DNA from: Puffinus mauretanicus | Taxonomy: Eukaryota > Chordata > Aves > Procellariiformes > Procellariidae | Length of the DNA stretch: 64,000 nucleotides | Assembly (NCBI GenBank): GCA_023333565.1 | Contig: JAJKFH010003504.1 | Span: forward strand, 3,496,005-3,560,004 | Reading direction: 5' to 3' | Shown here: positions 1 through 10,335 of the stretch, one piece after another | Layout of the letters: each line of letters starts with the position of its first letter | Position numbering within the stretch: position 1 is the stretch's first letter | Translations under genes and position numbers: made by a program | The notes under the pieces: model-generated | The model's database searches: none | What the model was told of the DNA's origin: nothing | What the model saw: the letters and a program-made list of their open reading frames with translations, nothing else

Positions 1-2
1 TC

Positions 3-392
3 TTGTTGAAGTTGCCTGAAGTACTTCCTAAGTTACACATGGCTTTCCCAGAGGCTCATCTCAGTCTGCACACTGCAGATCTGCTTAGAAGAATCCCATG
101 CAATACAGCCCTGGAGAAAAGAGGGGTGGAGAGCTGGTTGATATTGAAGGATCACCTCCTGCAAGCTCAAGAGTGGTCCAAACCAACATGCAGGAAACTA
201 GGCAAAAGCAGTAGGAGGTCTGCATGGATGAACAAGGAGCTCCTGACTAAACTTAAACATAGAAAGGAAGCGTACAAGCAGGGTCAGATCAACCAGGAGG
301 AATATAGAGGTACTGTCCAAACACACAGGTGGAATAAGAAAAGCCAAAGCCTACCTGGAGTTGAATCTGGCAAGGGACATGAAGAACAATAA
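3..392 (+). pseudogene. CR1 ORF2 remnant: linker before reverse transcriptase
   Basis: An open stretch of 129 codons corresponds to the CR1 region between endonuclease and reverse transcriptase. Near residues 44-58 it reads ESWLILKDHLLQAQEW, followed by a basic segment with the WMNKELLTKLKHRKEAYKQG pattern typical of this linker. The true frame enters from beyond the left edge of the window, so the apparent start codon has no meaning. The frame then breaks, and the next domain resumes at 361-618 in another frame as a remnant with a FFASVF block. It is a dead fragment with no intact catalytic domain. Confidence 0.75.
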
Positions 393-1129
393 GCAAAGTT
401 TCTACAGCTCTATCAACAGCAGAAGACAGACTAGGGAAAATGTGTGCCTACTCTTGAATGAGCTGGGGGACTTGGTGACAACAGACAAAGTACCTCCGAA
501 TGCTTTCTTTGCTTCAGTATTTACTGGCAGGAGTGGCCTTCAGGAATGTCAGCCTCTGAGTCAGACAGAAAGTCTAGATGAAGGAAGATTCACCCTTGGT
601 GGAGAGGGATCAGGTTAGGTAACACATAAACTGGACATACATAAGTTCATGGGAACTAATGAGAGCTGAGGGAGCTGGCTGATGACATTGCGAGGCTACT
701 CTTGCAATGGCAATCAGGGCAATTGGGGAAAGTTCCTAAGGACTGACAGAAAGCAAATGTCACTCCTACTTTCAAGAATAGTGAGAAGGAGGATCCAGAG
801 AAGTACAGGTGGTCAGCCTCACCTTGATCCCTGGGAAGGTGATTGAGCAGCTAATCCTGGAAACCATTTCCAAATTTATTAAGCACAAGAAGGTGACTGG
901 GAGTTGTCAACATGGATTTATGAAGGGAAAATCATGCCTGACCAAAGAGAGCCTTCCACAAGAAGATGAGTAGCTTAGTGGATAAGAGGAGAGTAGTGTA
1001 TGTTCTTCATCTTGATTTTAGCAAGGCTAAGTCTCCCATAACTTAGCCACAAACAGATGAAGCATAGACTAGATAAATAGACAGTGAGGTGAACAGAAAA
1101 CTGCTGCTAACTGCCAGGCTCAAAGGGTT

Positions 1130-1363
1130 ATGCTCAGCAGCACGAAGTCCAGCTGGAGGCCAGACATTAGTGGTGTACCCCAGGGGCCAATACTGGAGCC
1201 AAAACTGCTCACCATCTTCATTAATGACCTGGACAATAAGACAGACTGCACCCACAGCAGGTTTGTAGACGATTCAAAAATGGGAGGAGTGATTGATGCA
1301 CTGGAGGGTTGTGCTGCCATTCAGAGGGTCCTCGACAGGCTGGAGAAATGGGCCAATAGGTAA
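1130..1363 (+). pseudogene. CR1 reverse transcriptase palm remnant
   Basis: This 77-codon frame holds the best-kept part of the reverse transcriptase in the leftmost CR1. It has SGVPQGPILEP (about residues 14-24), then IFINDLDN, then the catalytic-site block as FVDDSKMGG. In CR1 enzymes that block is normally FADDTKLGG, so the two catalytic aspartates survive but the alanine has changed. The upstream palm motif ([13 protein letters not shown] in intact copies) can be seen only as a broken trace at about 1009-1040. The frame ends in a stop where the following segment has been deleted. It is non-functional. Confidence 0.75.
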
Positions 1364-2056
1364 CAGGCTGAAAAGCAGCTTTGCAGAGAAGGATCTGGGG
1401 GTCCCGGTGGAAAAGATGTTGAACATGAGGCAGCAATGGGCTGTTGTGGCAAAGAAGGCCAATAGCACAGTGGACTGCTTTAGGTAAAACATTGCCAGAA
1501 GGTAAAGGGAGGTGATCCTTCCCCTCTACTCAGTGCTGGTGAGACATCTGGAGTGCTGGGTCCAATGCTGGTGTCCCCAGTACAAGAGAGACTTACTGGA
1601 GTGAGTCTAGCAAAGGGCTGCAATAATTGTTCTCGAATTGGAGTGCCGGCCATACAAGGAGAGGTCAAGAGAGCTGGGACTGTTCAGCCTGGAAAACAGA
1701 AGGCTCTAGGGGATCTTACCAGTGTCTACAAATATCTAATGGGGTGGAATAACAAAGATGCAGTCAAACTCTTCTCAGTGGTGTCCAGTGGCAGGACAAA
1801 AGGCCATGGGTACAAAACAAAATGAAGAAAATTCAATTTAAGCAGAAGAATTAATTTTTTTTTTTTTTACTGTGAGGGTGGTCAAACGCTGGAACAGGTT
1901 GCCCAGACAGGCTGTGTTTGAGATACTCAGATTCTGACTGTACATGGCCCTGGCCAACCTGCTCTGGTTGACCTTACTTTGAGAAGAGGGTTTGGACTAG
2001 ACTATCTGCAGAAGTTCCTTCCTACATCAAGTATTCTGTGACTCCATGATTCTGTA

Positions 2057-3589
2057 TGAAGGTATATTCACGTCACCAGTCTTTCAAGAAACTGCAGCAG
2101 GACTGCAGCTATCTCTAACAACCTCAAGGCCAGGCAGTTTTCACAAGTGTCTGCACAATACAAAACCTGCTGTGCCCTGGGAAAGGAGAGAAGCAGACTC
2201 ACATTCCCTCAGGCAGAGGAGGGAACTGAACCCAACTTTTCCACATCCTATGTGGTTTCCTAACAAATGGGCCAGGAGGTTAGTGCCAATGTAGGAAATG
2301 GGAAATGAAGGACTTTATTCCCAAGCCTACTTTTGGATGCTTACATTAGGAGCTTGTTTCCTTCTCAGCAGAGAGAGCTGGACTCTGGAGGGTGATGGAG
2401 AGCAGTGAAAAACAGGCTGCTGCTCTGAATTGCCCTCTGAACAAGAGCTTATTGTTAAGAATAATTCTGCTCTGGCCCCAGCAGTACATCAGCTACCCTA
2501 ATGAGGTTTTCCAAGAGCTACTGTTTCTTCCAAGCTTCATGTCCTACATTTGCATATCCTGACATTTACAATGCCTTGAAAATTAAGAAATAAAAAGCAC
2601 TGCCCTTTGCAAATCTTAAATATGACTATAAGCAAACAGCTTTCAGCCCGCCACTCACAGCACCTTCATGGGCAGAAATAGCCAAAGATTACTAGCACCC
2701 TGATCATTTACAGCAGAAGTGCAAATCTTACAGACTGCATGGGAGAATCAGCTTGGTGTGTCTGTACCGGTGTGTTGTGCAAACATGCCTGGAGGGCTTT
2801 AGGGTGCTGTTGAGCTGATCGATGATAGACTGACTCTACAGCAGAGGCGGTAAGGGAGCTGGAGTAAGGAAAAAAAGGAGGAAAGTCTGCATTGTCTATG
2901 TAACGATATTTGTGACTACGTAAAAAAAATAGGTAGAGATTTCTATAACCAGTAGAGATTTCAGTCCTTTTTCTCTTCTCGGGCCTTAGGAGGTAGAGGA
3001 AGGGCAAAAGGAGATGAATTCTTTGGTTATAAATAAACACAGAAAGGTAGCATGAAGATTACATTATTCCAATGTAAAATTAAATCATCTACCCTGCTAT
3101 TACTGAATAGGGTGTTCTAATATAGAGCCCTGATGCAGATTTTAAGAGCAGCATGTACCAAAAATAAGAAATGAGCAGTCAATGATTTTACAAGGTCATT
3201 GTAAAAAGACCTGGAAATACGATTAAGCTTCAAATGGAAACAAAGAAGTAATTTAGAAGATTGGTTTTGTTTCTTGGGGTTTTTTTAAAAGTGTGCCATT
3301 GAGAAACCTCATCATGCACTGGCAGCATTATAAAAGTGATAGGTAGGCCAGATGGAGTCAGGTTACCCCTGAGGCTTCTGCTGAATTTCATAGCTGCCTA
3401 TGAGTTAAGTAATTCCTTCACCTTCCTCAGTCCTAGTAACACTTTACCCAAGCTTGGTATGCACTTTTGAGAACTGCTTTTCCAAAAGAATGTGAATGAG
3501 CTGAAGAGAGTGTAGAGAAGCTCAGTGAGAATGATCAGTTGGATGGGTCATTTGTCCTCAAATATATGAGAAGGACCTACAAATCAGAT
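2057..3589. other. Unique AT-rich sequence without recognisable gene
   Basis: No gene or recent transposon is seen. About 2450-2650 is AT-rich with octamer- and homeobox-type words (ATTTGCATAT, CTAATGAG) and few signs of simple-sequence decay, so it resembles conserved noncoding DNA; that is only an impression. The frames on both strands are short and have chance-like composition. Confidence 0.5.
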
Positions 3590-3840
3590 GAATCATAGAA
3601 TTATAGAATGAATCATAGAATGGTTGGGGTTGGAAGGGACCTTAAAGATCATCTAGTTCCAACCCTCCTTGCAATGGGCAGGGACACCTTCCACTAGACC
3701 ATGTTGCTCGAAGCCCCATCCAACACTTCCAGGGAGGGGGCATCCACAACTTCTCTGGGCAACCTGTTCCAGTGTCTCACTACCCTCACAATAAAGAATT
3801 TCTTCCTGATATCTAATCTAAATCTACCCTCTTTCAGTTT
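3590..3840 (-). mobile_element. CR1 LINE 3' end, 5'-truncated
   Basis: About 250 bp match the 3' untranslated end of a CR1 element in reverse orientation. The plus strand begins with tail repeats (AATCATAGAATTATAGAATG), then GGTTGGGGTTGGAAGGGACC, the GATCATCTAGTTCCAACC block and the ACCTTCCACTAGACC block, and ends near a CTACCCTCTTTCAG sequence. That is where the match to the CR1 consensus stops, giving a typical 5' truncation. The wording differs from the tails at 41706, 48564 and 55912, so this is another subfamily. It carries no open frame. Confidence 0.9.
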
Positions 3841-5158
3841 GTCTTCTTAGATGACTTAAGTCTTCTTCATGTCCCCTATGGATATAACAAAACAACTCAT
3901 TTTTCCCCTCCATGAGTTTTCGCCTGCTACAAAAGTTGAAAGTAGCATTTAGTTCACAGTCTGGGGAGAAAGCTTCAAAATGTTTTTCTGTAAAACAGAC
4001 CTCAATTTCCTTGTAAGATCTTATTCTACATGTTATCTGTATATAAACCCTGAAAGCTAGTCTGCTGTTCACCACTCCTCAACCTAGCAACTAATACCAA
4101 CAGAATCAGCTTGATGCTACCAAATCCAGTGAACTCAGCTAATATACATAGGAAATCTTATATTTTAAATCATGTTACAGAAGTTATTCTGATTGTTTTC
4201 TCCAGTTCTCTGGCATCATATTTTGATCGTTTCCACTTCATCAAGATGCATCAAGATTTATATCACTACAGGGGATTTTAGCTGTTATTAGAAGCACAAG
4301 ACAAATTGCTCATTAAGCTGGGGAAGCTTTAAGGCAGGGTTATGTTCCATGGGCAAAAACATAGCAGGATGATGAATTATACAGCTCAGGTTTTTGTGTT
4401 TGTTTTCCTGATGAACGCACTTTAAATTGCTGGGTAGGAGAAGGCTTTGCTGAAACATATGGGTGACATTAACACAACAGATTACAAGTGTCACTGGTGG
4501 AAATTTTCTGCTTTAACTTTGTACTCTCTCTCTCCCTGTGTATATGTGTAGTTTTTTTAACAGGCCCATGTTTAGGGGTTTTTTCCTCTTTATGTAGTTG
4601 GCAGTTTTCCTTAAAAAAATGATGTATTAAATAAATAATTTGAAAAGTTGCAGAGAAGTAACCTGTAAGAAATTGTTACGGTAACATTGGTTTTACTTTC
4701 ACTGCATGAAAAATTTACCATGGCATCATTTTCCCTAAGATTTAGGTTAGCTTTACAGCACAAAGTGGAAAGGCTCTGCATTTTCAGGAATAAAACTGCT
4801 CTTTGTTCACTTTTTCCAACTAGATATTTTATTTTTTATTAATTCCCCTTCACCTTCTTACAATCCCTTCATTGCTTATGCTGGTCACAGTTCATCATCT
4901 TTTCTTAGCCAAACCCTGCCCCAGTGCCCCAGGTGCAGGCCCCCAGCCACTCACTAGGCTTCTTAAACTAGCATCCTCAAAGCGCCTCCCAACATTTCAC
5001 ATGTGTTCACACTAAGACAATGTGAAGCAACTTCTTTCTTATTACAAAGGCTGTTGTAAATAATAATGACGCAACTATTGTAACACAAAACCACATAATT
5101 ATAAATTTGCATGGTGTGTTTATTGAAGAATACCTGAAACCTTAAAAAATTGTCTTCT

Positions 5159-5198
5159 CACCAGAAATGCCATTTACCTTCACCAGAAATGCCCTTTA
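5159..5198. repeat. Short direct duplication, 22-bp period
   Basis: The 18-base word CACCAGAAATGCCATTTA at 5159-5176 recurs at 5181-5198 with one difference (A to C). The spacing of 22 bp suggests a small local tandem duplication, probably by replication slippage. Confidence 0.8.
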
Positions 5199-5280
5199 CA
5201 TTCCTAACTGCCACCCGCTGCGTGTATTTAGCAAACCTCTTTTACCTCCCTCTACATGTCTCTTTCTTGTCTGGGTTATT

Positions 5281-5345
5281 TGGACTGTACACTCCTGACA
5301 GGAAGGATTGTCTCCTACTGTGCTTTTGTACAGTGCCTAGCGAAA
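5281..5345 (+). repeat. Possible ancient SINE/LINE tail (MIR/L2-like)
   Basis: The plus strand reads TGGACTGTACACTCCTGACA, then an AGGAAGGATTGTCTC block and a TTTGTACAGTGCCTAG block. This order (GACTGTAAGCTCC, GGCAGGGACTGTCT, TTGTACAGTGCCTAGCACA) is the one I know from ancient amniote MIR/L2-like 3' tails. The resemblance is from memory and the copy is strongly diverged, so family assignment is tentative. Confidence 0.4.
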
Positions 5346-7139
5346 CAGCAACCTCTGCGTGCCACCAGGTTGAACTCTGCATTCACCTGCTCCGTGTCAG
5401 GGCACAGCCTACATGTTAAACTGCTACAGGATGGAAACATGCTCTTCAGTCACTGCACCACAGGCACTCATACAAACAAACAGTTCAGAGACTGAACCGA
5501 CCCTCACAGGGTTTGTGCATCATGGCTTTGTGCATCATTTTGGCTAAACAGTTGACTGGAAAATATGTCTCAGCCTTTAAGATTCCCTTGACAAGCTTTT
5601 AAAAAAAATAAACAAACTAGAATTCACGATCTGTCCTCTCAGTGCAAAGCTCTTCACTTTAAAATACAGCCTACAAAAACAAAATTAGAGGTTAGTTGTT
5701 TCAAGTGAGACATGGGATCAGTTGGGAGGTGTGGATTTATTTGATTGGAAGACTTTGCACCCACCATGTACTACACTCAGGTGCTAGCCTGAGTATAGGT
5801 TATCTTTAGAATCATCTTTTAAAAAAGGCTTGAATTTGACACAACATTTTGGACAACTGGACAACTGCAGCTTTGGTAGAATCCTTACCCAGGAAAACGC
5901 CCTGTAGTTTACCTAATGAGAACTAGAATCCATACCACGGCTTGTGCATGTATAAAGCCATATTCCCCATCCCACCTCAGCACCCTGTTTCCTCTGCAGA
6001 TTACTTTATGCAACTCTCTAGAGGCCTTTTACCGTCTGCTGCACTTTGCCTGGGGAATACACTTTTGCTATTCCTTCAGATTGAAAAGGACACTCGCAGT
6101 CTCAATTGTCCATTGGAATAAGACCTGATAGGAAGATCGCTTAAGAAGGGAGAGACATAGGTAGGAAGAAGAAGGGGACCCTATAACTCAAAGAAATTCC
6201 TTACAGAATTTTACTGCTGCAGGTCAGTAAGTGAGCTGATAGAGAATATTTCGAAAGGCAGTTGGGCTAACAGCATTCAAAGGCATCTTTCATACTTAGT
6301 AGAATTTATCTCAAGATTTGATTAGAAAGAAGGTTAAATAGGCCTTCTTCCCCTCATCATATCAATATGAGAGTGACAATGCTTTCCATCCCTGTTTGTG
6401 GGAAGAGTTTGCCCTTACGCTTGGTCATATCTTTAGCTATTTGCAGTTATTTCTGACATGCAAGGGAAAGGAAAAGACAAATAGTGCTATACATTTGGAA
6501 AGAAAGTGGATTTTTATAGTTCCCAGACAGCTTGAGGATTATCCAGATCTGAAGGCAATCACTTATGGCTTTATAGTCTGAATAATCCTTTCAATAAGAC
6601 CAAGCCAAGAAGACACTTTCATTTTTATTTCTCTGTTGTTTCCTGATAGTAGCATTTTCAAAATGCTTCTCTTCCGCGGCTCCTAGAGCAGTGGAGACTC
6701 ATTCACTTTTCTGATCTTCAGTCACGGTACAGCATCTCCAGTATTATGGGATGCCTTTTATTAAGGCCTTTCTTGCTTTTTAGATCAGAATTGAAAAAAA
6801 AATTAATGAAGGGGTGAGTTTTCCCAAATCAAAAGCTGTTGTCATGTCCTTTGCACCAGAAAGTTGCTTACTCACCTGATTCACAGAGTATTTCCCTGTC
6901 CTCTGCGTATGTCTTTTTTAACAGGGCCTGGTCTCTTTTAATTGCTGTATTCCTGGGATATTGGGAGCTATAGTAAGTACATTGATAAAACTTTATGAAG
7001 CCTTGTTTTCTTTTCTCTTCCCAGTTAAATCCAATAGTAAACATTTCTCGTATATCCAGGCTGCTAATCCAATCCATTGTCTGGACTGGCTGACTGATAT
7101 AATATTTTATAATTCTTAAAAAACTGATCCTATAGATGT

Positions 7140-7144
7140 CTTAG
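7140..7144. repeat. Left target-site duplication CTTAG of outer LTR
   Basis: The five bases CTTAG directly precede the TG that opens the outer LTR and are repeated exactly after its terminal CA at 8170-8174. A 5-bp duplication fits an ERVL-type or similar avian endogenous retrovirus integration. Confidence 0.85.
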
Positions 7145-7299
7145 TGTCCTGGTTTCAGCTGGGATAGGGTTAAATTTCTTCCTAGTGCTGTGTTTTGGAT
7201 TTAGTATGAGGAGAATGTTGATAACACACTGATGTTTTCAGTTGTTGCTAAGTGCCCTCCTAGGCTGGGCTGACAGCCCCGCGGCTCTACTGACTGGAG

Positions 7300-7796
7300 T
7301 GTCCTGGTTCCAGCCGGGACAGGGGTTAACTTCTTCCCAGTAGCTTGGGGTGCGGCTTTGGGTTCGGTGTGAAGTGAGCTGCTGATGGCCCATTGATGCC
7401 CCATTGATTTCAATGGCTGCTGGGTGATGCTGGGAGGGGGAGCACAGCCGGGGTGGTGGACCCAGCTGGCCAATGGGGTGACCTCATACCATGCGTGGAC
7501 ATCATGCTCAGTACAAAACCAGGTGGGGGCCTCCTGCCCGTGCATTAAAAGGTGTCGGCGGGTCGGTGAGCCGTTGTGTCGGCATTGCCTGTTTTGTATT
7601 TCGCCATTGTTGTTGTTCTCATTGTTATTATTACTGTTCTACTTAGTTTTATTTCAATTATTAAACTGTTTTTATCTCAACCCGGGAGCTTTCCTACTTG
7701 TGCCCTCCCGATTCTCTCCCCCATCCCACCGGGGTGGGGGGGTGATCGAGCGGCTGCGTGGCGTTTATTTTTGCTGGCTGGGGTTAAACCACGACA
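7300..7796 (+). mobile_element. Second LTR nested inside the outer LTR
   Basis: A second LTR of about 497 bp begins TGTCCTGGTTCCAGCCGGGA and ends AACCACGACA. It interrupts the outer LTR between its 5' part (ending near 7299) and its GGGAGGGAACATAATCAGGA part. Flanks are CTGGAG on the left and CTGAG on the right, an imperfect duplication that may have mutated. It is homologous to the outer LTR but clearly different, richer in CpG, and has a TATA-like CATTAAAAGG near 7543 and ATTAAA at 7660-7665. The interruption shows it inserted later. Open frames running through it (for example 7424-7897) cross the junction and are accidental. Confidence 0.8.
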
Positions 7797-7875
7797 CTGA
7801 GCTAGGTACACAAGATGGGAGGGAACATAATCAGGACAGCCAGCCCAGCTGGCCAATGGGGTATTCCATACCATG

Positions 7876-7883
7876 TGACGTCA
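7876..7883. promoter_or_regulatory. CRE-like palindrome TGACGTCA in outer LTR
   Basis: An exact TGACGTCA lies about 6 bp upstream of a TATA-like AGTATATGA (7889-7897). The pairing suggests the core promoter of the LTR, with CREB/ATF-type binding as an inference. The same place in the LTR at 28741-29249 reads TGACATCA, so the palindrome is lost there. Confidence 0.6.
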
Positions 7884-7888
7884 TGCTT

Positions 7889-7897
7889 AGTATATGA
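7889..7897 (+). promoter_or_regulatory. TATA-like box of outer LTR
   Basis: AGTATATGA stands upstream of the segment that would form the transcript start of the LTR and about 135 bp before ATTAAA. The matching site in the third LTR is AGTATATGA at 28973. Confidence 0.5.
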
Positions 7898-8030
7898 ATG
7901 GTAGGTGTGATCCAGGAGGTACCGATCGCTACTTGGTTATCGGTCAGCGCGGGTGGTGAGCAATTGCGTTGTGCATCACTCATTTTGTATATTTTATCAT
8001 TATCATTATTATTTTCCCTTTTTCTGTTCT

Positions 8031-8036
8031 ATTAAA
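8031..8036 (+). terminator. Candidate poly(A) signal ATTAAA of outer LTR
   Basis: ATTAAA is followed by a CTTTATCTCAACCC block. The same arrangement occurs in the nested LTR (7660-7665) and the third LTR (29114-29119), which supports a shared processing signal. Confidence 0.5.
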
Positions 8037-8169
8037 CTATCTTTATCTCAACCCACGAGTTTTTCTCACTCTTACCCTTCCGATTCTCTCCCCGTCCCGC
8101 TGAGGGGGGTGGGGGGAGTGAGTGAGCGGCTGCGTGGTATTTGGCTGCCTGCCAGGTTAAACCACGACA

Positions 8170-8174
8170 CTTAG
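8170..8174. repeat. Right target-site duplication CTTAG of outer LTR
   Basis: An exact copy of the five bases at 7140-7144, directly after the terminal CA of the LTR. Confidence 0.85.
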
Positions 8175-10108
8175 CATTTTTGCAACCAGACCAGAGATGA
8201 TGCACGAAGACTGCAGAAGTCACATTTAAAAGTGTCAAGACCATACCCTACCAATACTTTGCAGCACTCTAGTATCATAACAGTTGCAGGCAGTAATTTT
8301 AAACAAGACTTTTCCACATAGCAGAACAATGGTAGCCACAGCTAAGTCCCTCATTAGGAGTGTCAGGGCGCAGAAGCACCGAACCACCCAGTCCAGGAAC
8401 CTGCCAGGGCTAGTACATATGAGGTCTGGACCGACAGCCAGACCAGCAACCTTGACACTGCTCTTGGAGAAAAGTTAGCTGCCTGTTTTTGTTTCGCAAC
8501 CAGCACTTATGTGAAGGGCTTGACTATGTAGCCAAAGGACTGGTTGGTTTTGTTATTTCTTCTTTTTTTAAATGCAGCATATGTTGTTTCTGAGGATTTA
8601 AGCTCATGCAGTGCAACCCAGATCTGAATTAAGACTTGTTGACCCTGGTGCCCAGCAAACTAACTGTACAAAAACAAGGTCTCCAAATTTCAGCTGAAAT
8701 ATGTTGCAAGCTTCACTAAGGAAAAGCTGCAACTCTCCTTCCCCGTCTGTGCCTTTTGAAGTGAAGTTTTACCTAATTTAGTTTCCTAGGTTAGTTTCTA
8801 CCTTAAAAAAAACAGCTTAGTGGTTTCAATCCATGTTTTGGTAAACACCTTAAACTCAGCCCCAAAACTATTTCCAGTTCTATTTTTTACTCTAGTGCTA
8901 CAGACCTTTAAACACACCATTGAGGCTTACTAGAAAGCCAAATAACACTTTTTCCTTAAATTTTGCCACATGTATATTATCTTGATCTTATCTAGTGCCC
9001 AGATAGGCCTAGGAACAGAGTAAAATGCACACACACTTCGTAAGTGTTAGGTAAACTCAGAGACAAACCAGAAGAACATAAGACATTAACAGATGCCAGA
9101 CAATGTTTCTACATCTCTAACACAAATACAGCTTTGGAGATCACCTCCTAGAATCAACCTTATCCTTTAAATCTGCTTACAAAAGCAAAGAGAACAAGAT
9201 TTATTATGCTAAAACACACTGAAATTGCACAGTTCCCAGCAACTTAAAAAAGGCAAAACAGTTGTTAGTATGTCTGCATTCTAGTCTCTTTACAAGACTA
9301 AGCCCTGGTCTGCTAAATGCCATGAGATAATGCTACTGAATATCTTGGGGTTTTTTTAGCCTTACCCTGGTCCTTCAGGCTATTTTAAAGTAGCACATGT
9401 AAAAGACTGAAAGTAGAGTAGGGAATGGAGAATTAGATCTTACCTCAGCTCAAACCTGCTGACATGTCCTGGGCAGGCATAGATGGTTTAAGTAAAAAGA
9501 AATGAGCAGTTTCAGAAAGTACAACTTCAAGTCAATTGAAGATAGTACAGCAGCCATCAGTACATGGCACTGCTAGTTTGGGATGTGCAAGTTTCTTTGT
9601 ATATGCCACGCCTGTACCTGAGGGGTTGTGCAAGTAGAAAATTTAATTTGCTTTGTTTGGGATTTTGGGTTGGCTCTTGTAGCTCACTGTTCTCAGTCAC
9701 AGAAGTTGGTCTCAGGTTGACAACAGAACAGGTTTCCCAGACACCTTCCAGTCTATATGTCTTGGATACGTGTATAAAATATCACCTATTTCTTTTCCTT
9801 ACAGAGGCTTTAGATGCCTGCTTTCATTGAGAGGGGTTCCAGTGGGTCTTAATACATTAAAATGAACCTGGGACTTCAGATCACACAATAACATCCCATC
9901 AGTATCCCATAGGTGTCTTTAGTGTGTTGCATCAGTGTTACTGGCTGAGCCATAGTTTTGACATTGGCTGCTGGAGCGGTCACACCTCTGGCCAGTCATA
10001 CCTAGCTGGTCCTTCTGTCATCTTGCCTCTTCCAGGCGTAGAGCACTAAGAGAACCACTTTTTCACTCACAGTCCACAGAAATGAGCACACTGTCAAATA
10101 AAAATTAA
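8175..10108. other. Unique sequence, no gene seen
   Basis: AT-rich unique sequence with no recognisable repeat or exon. The open frames (for example 9564-9830) have no motif and lie among stops in all frames. Confidence 0.5.
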
Positions 10109-10335
10109 TTTAGATTGGACGTTAGGAAAAATTTCTTTACTGAAAGAGTGGTCAAGACTTGGAACAGATTGCCCAAGGAAGTGGTTGAGTCCCCATCCCT
10201 GGAAGTATTTAAAAGACATGTAGATGAAGCGCTTAGAGACATGGTTTAGTGGGCATGGTGGTGTTGAGTTGATGGTTGGACTCAATGATCTTAGAGGTCT
10301 TTTCCAACCTTAATGATTCTATGATTCTATGATTC
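10109..10335 (+). mobile_element. CR1 LINE 3' end, 5'-truncated
   Basis: This fragment reads left to right from TTAGATTGGACGTTAGGAAA through the GTGGTCAAGACTTGGAACAG block, encoding a degraded C-terminus of the reverse transcriptase frame (pattern [21 protein letters not shown] in intact copies). It then runs through GGTTGGACTCAATGATC to the octamer tail ATGATTCTATGATTCTATGA. It is the same subfamily as the minus-strand copies at 41706, 48564 and 55912 but more diverged, hence probably older. Only the last 230 bp are present, a common outcome of incomplete reverse transcription. Confidence 0.9.

Larger units (their letters stand above)
1..2056 (+). mobile_element. Old CR1 LINE, 3' two thirds, cut by window edge
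   Basis: A degraded non-LTR retrotransposon reads left to right. It starts in the linker between the endonuclease and reverse transcriptase domains of the CR1 second reading frame and runs to a CR1-like 3' end near 2040-2056 (CTGTGACTCCATGATTCTGT). Reverse transcriptase traces can be followed in several frames, broken by many stops and indels. A T-run at about 1855-1868 interrupts the 3' part. The order of conserved blocks matches the copy at 50370-52285, so the two probably belong to one old subfamily. In this copy the segment after the block reading EKWANR, which in the other copy encodes a [13 protein letters not shown] stretch, is missing, which points to an internal deletion near 1362. 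The element is certainly inactive. Confidence 0.85.
3841..7139. other. Unique sequence, no gene seen
   Basis: Mostly AT-rich unique DNA. It contains a 22-bp-period duplication at 5159-5198, a candidate ancient repeat at 5281-5345, and a pyrimidine/GT-rich patch near 4525-4550. No start-to-stop frame shows domain motifs, and no exon-like segment has paired splice signals that I trust. Confidence 0.5.
7145..8169 (+). mobile_element. Solo LTR of avian endogenous retrovirus, outer copy
   Basis: The element begins TGTCCTGGTTTCAGCTGGGA and ends ACCACGACA, with the TG...CA termini of an LTR and identical CTTAG flanks. Without the nested LTR at 7300-7796 it is about 528 bp. The 3' half holds promoter-like and processing signals: a CRE palindrome, a TATA-like AGTATATGA, a GTTGTGCATCACTC block, and ATTAAA followed by the CTTTATCTCAACCC block. 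No retroviral internal region or coding sequence lies beside it, so it is a solo LTR left by recombination between two LTRs. It resembles the LTR at 28741-29249. The ERVL assignment is inferred from the 5-bp duplication; subfamily not determined. Confidence 0.85.

Noticed and set aside
7424..7897. 157-codon frame over the nested LTR
   Set aside because: It crosses the junction between the inner and outer LTR, so it cannot be an ancestral gene.
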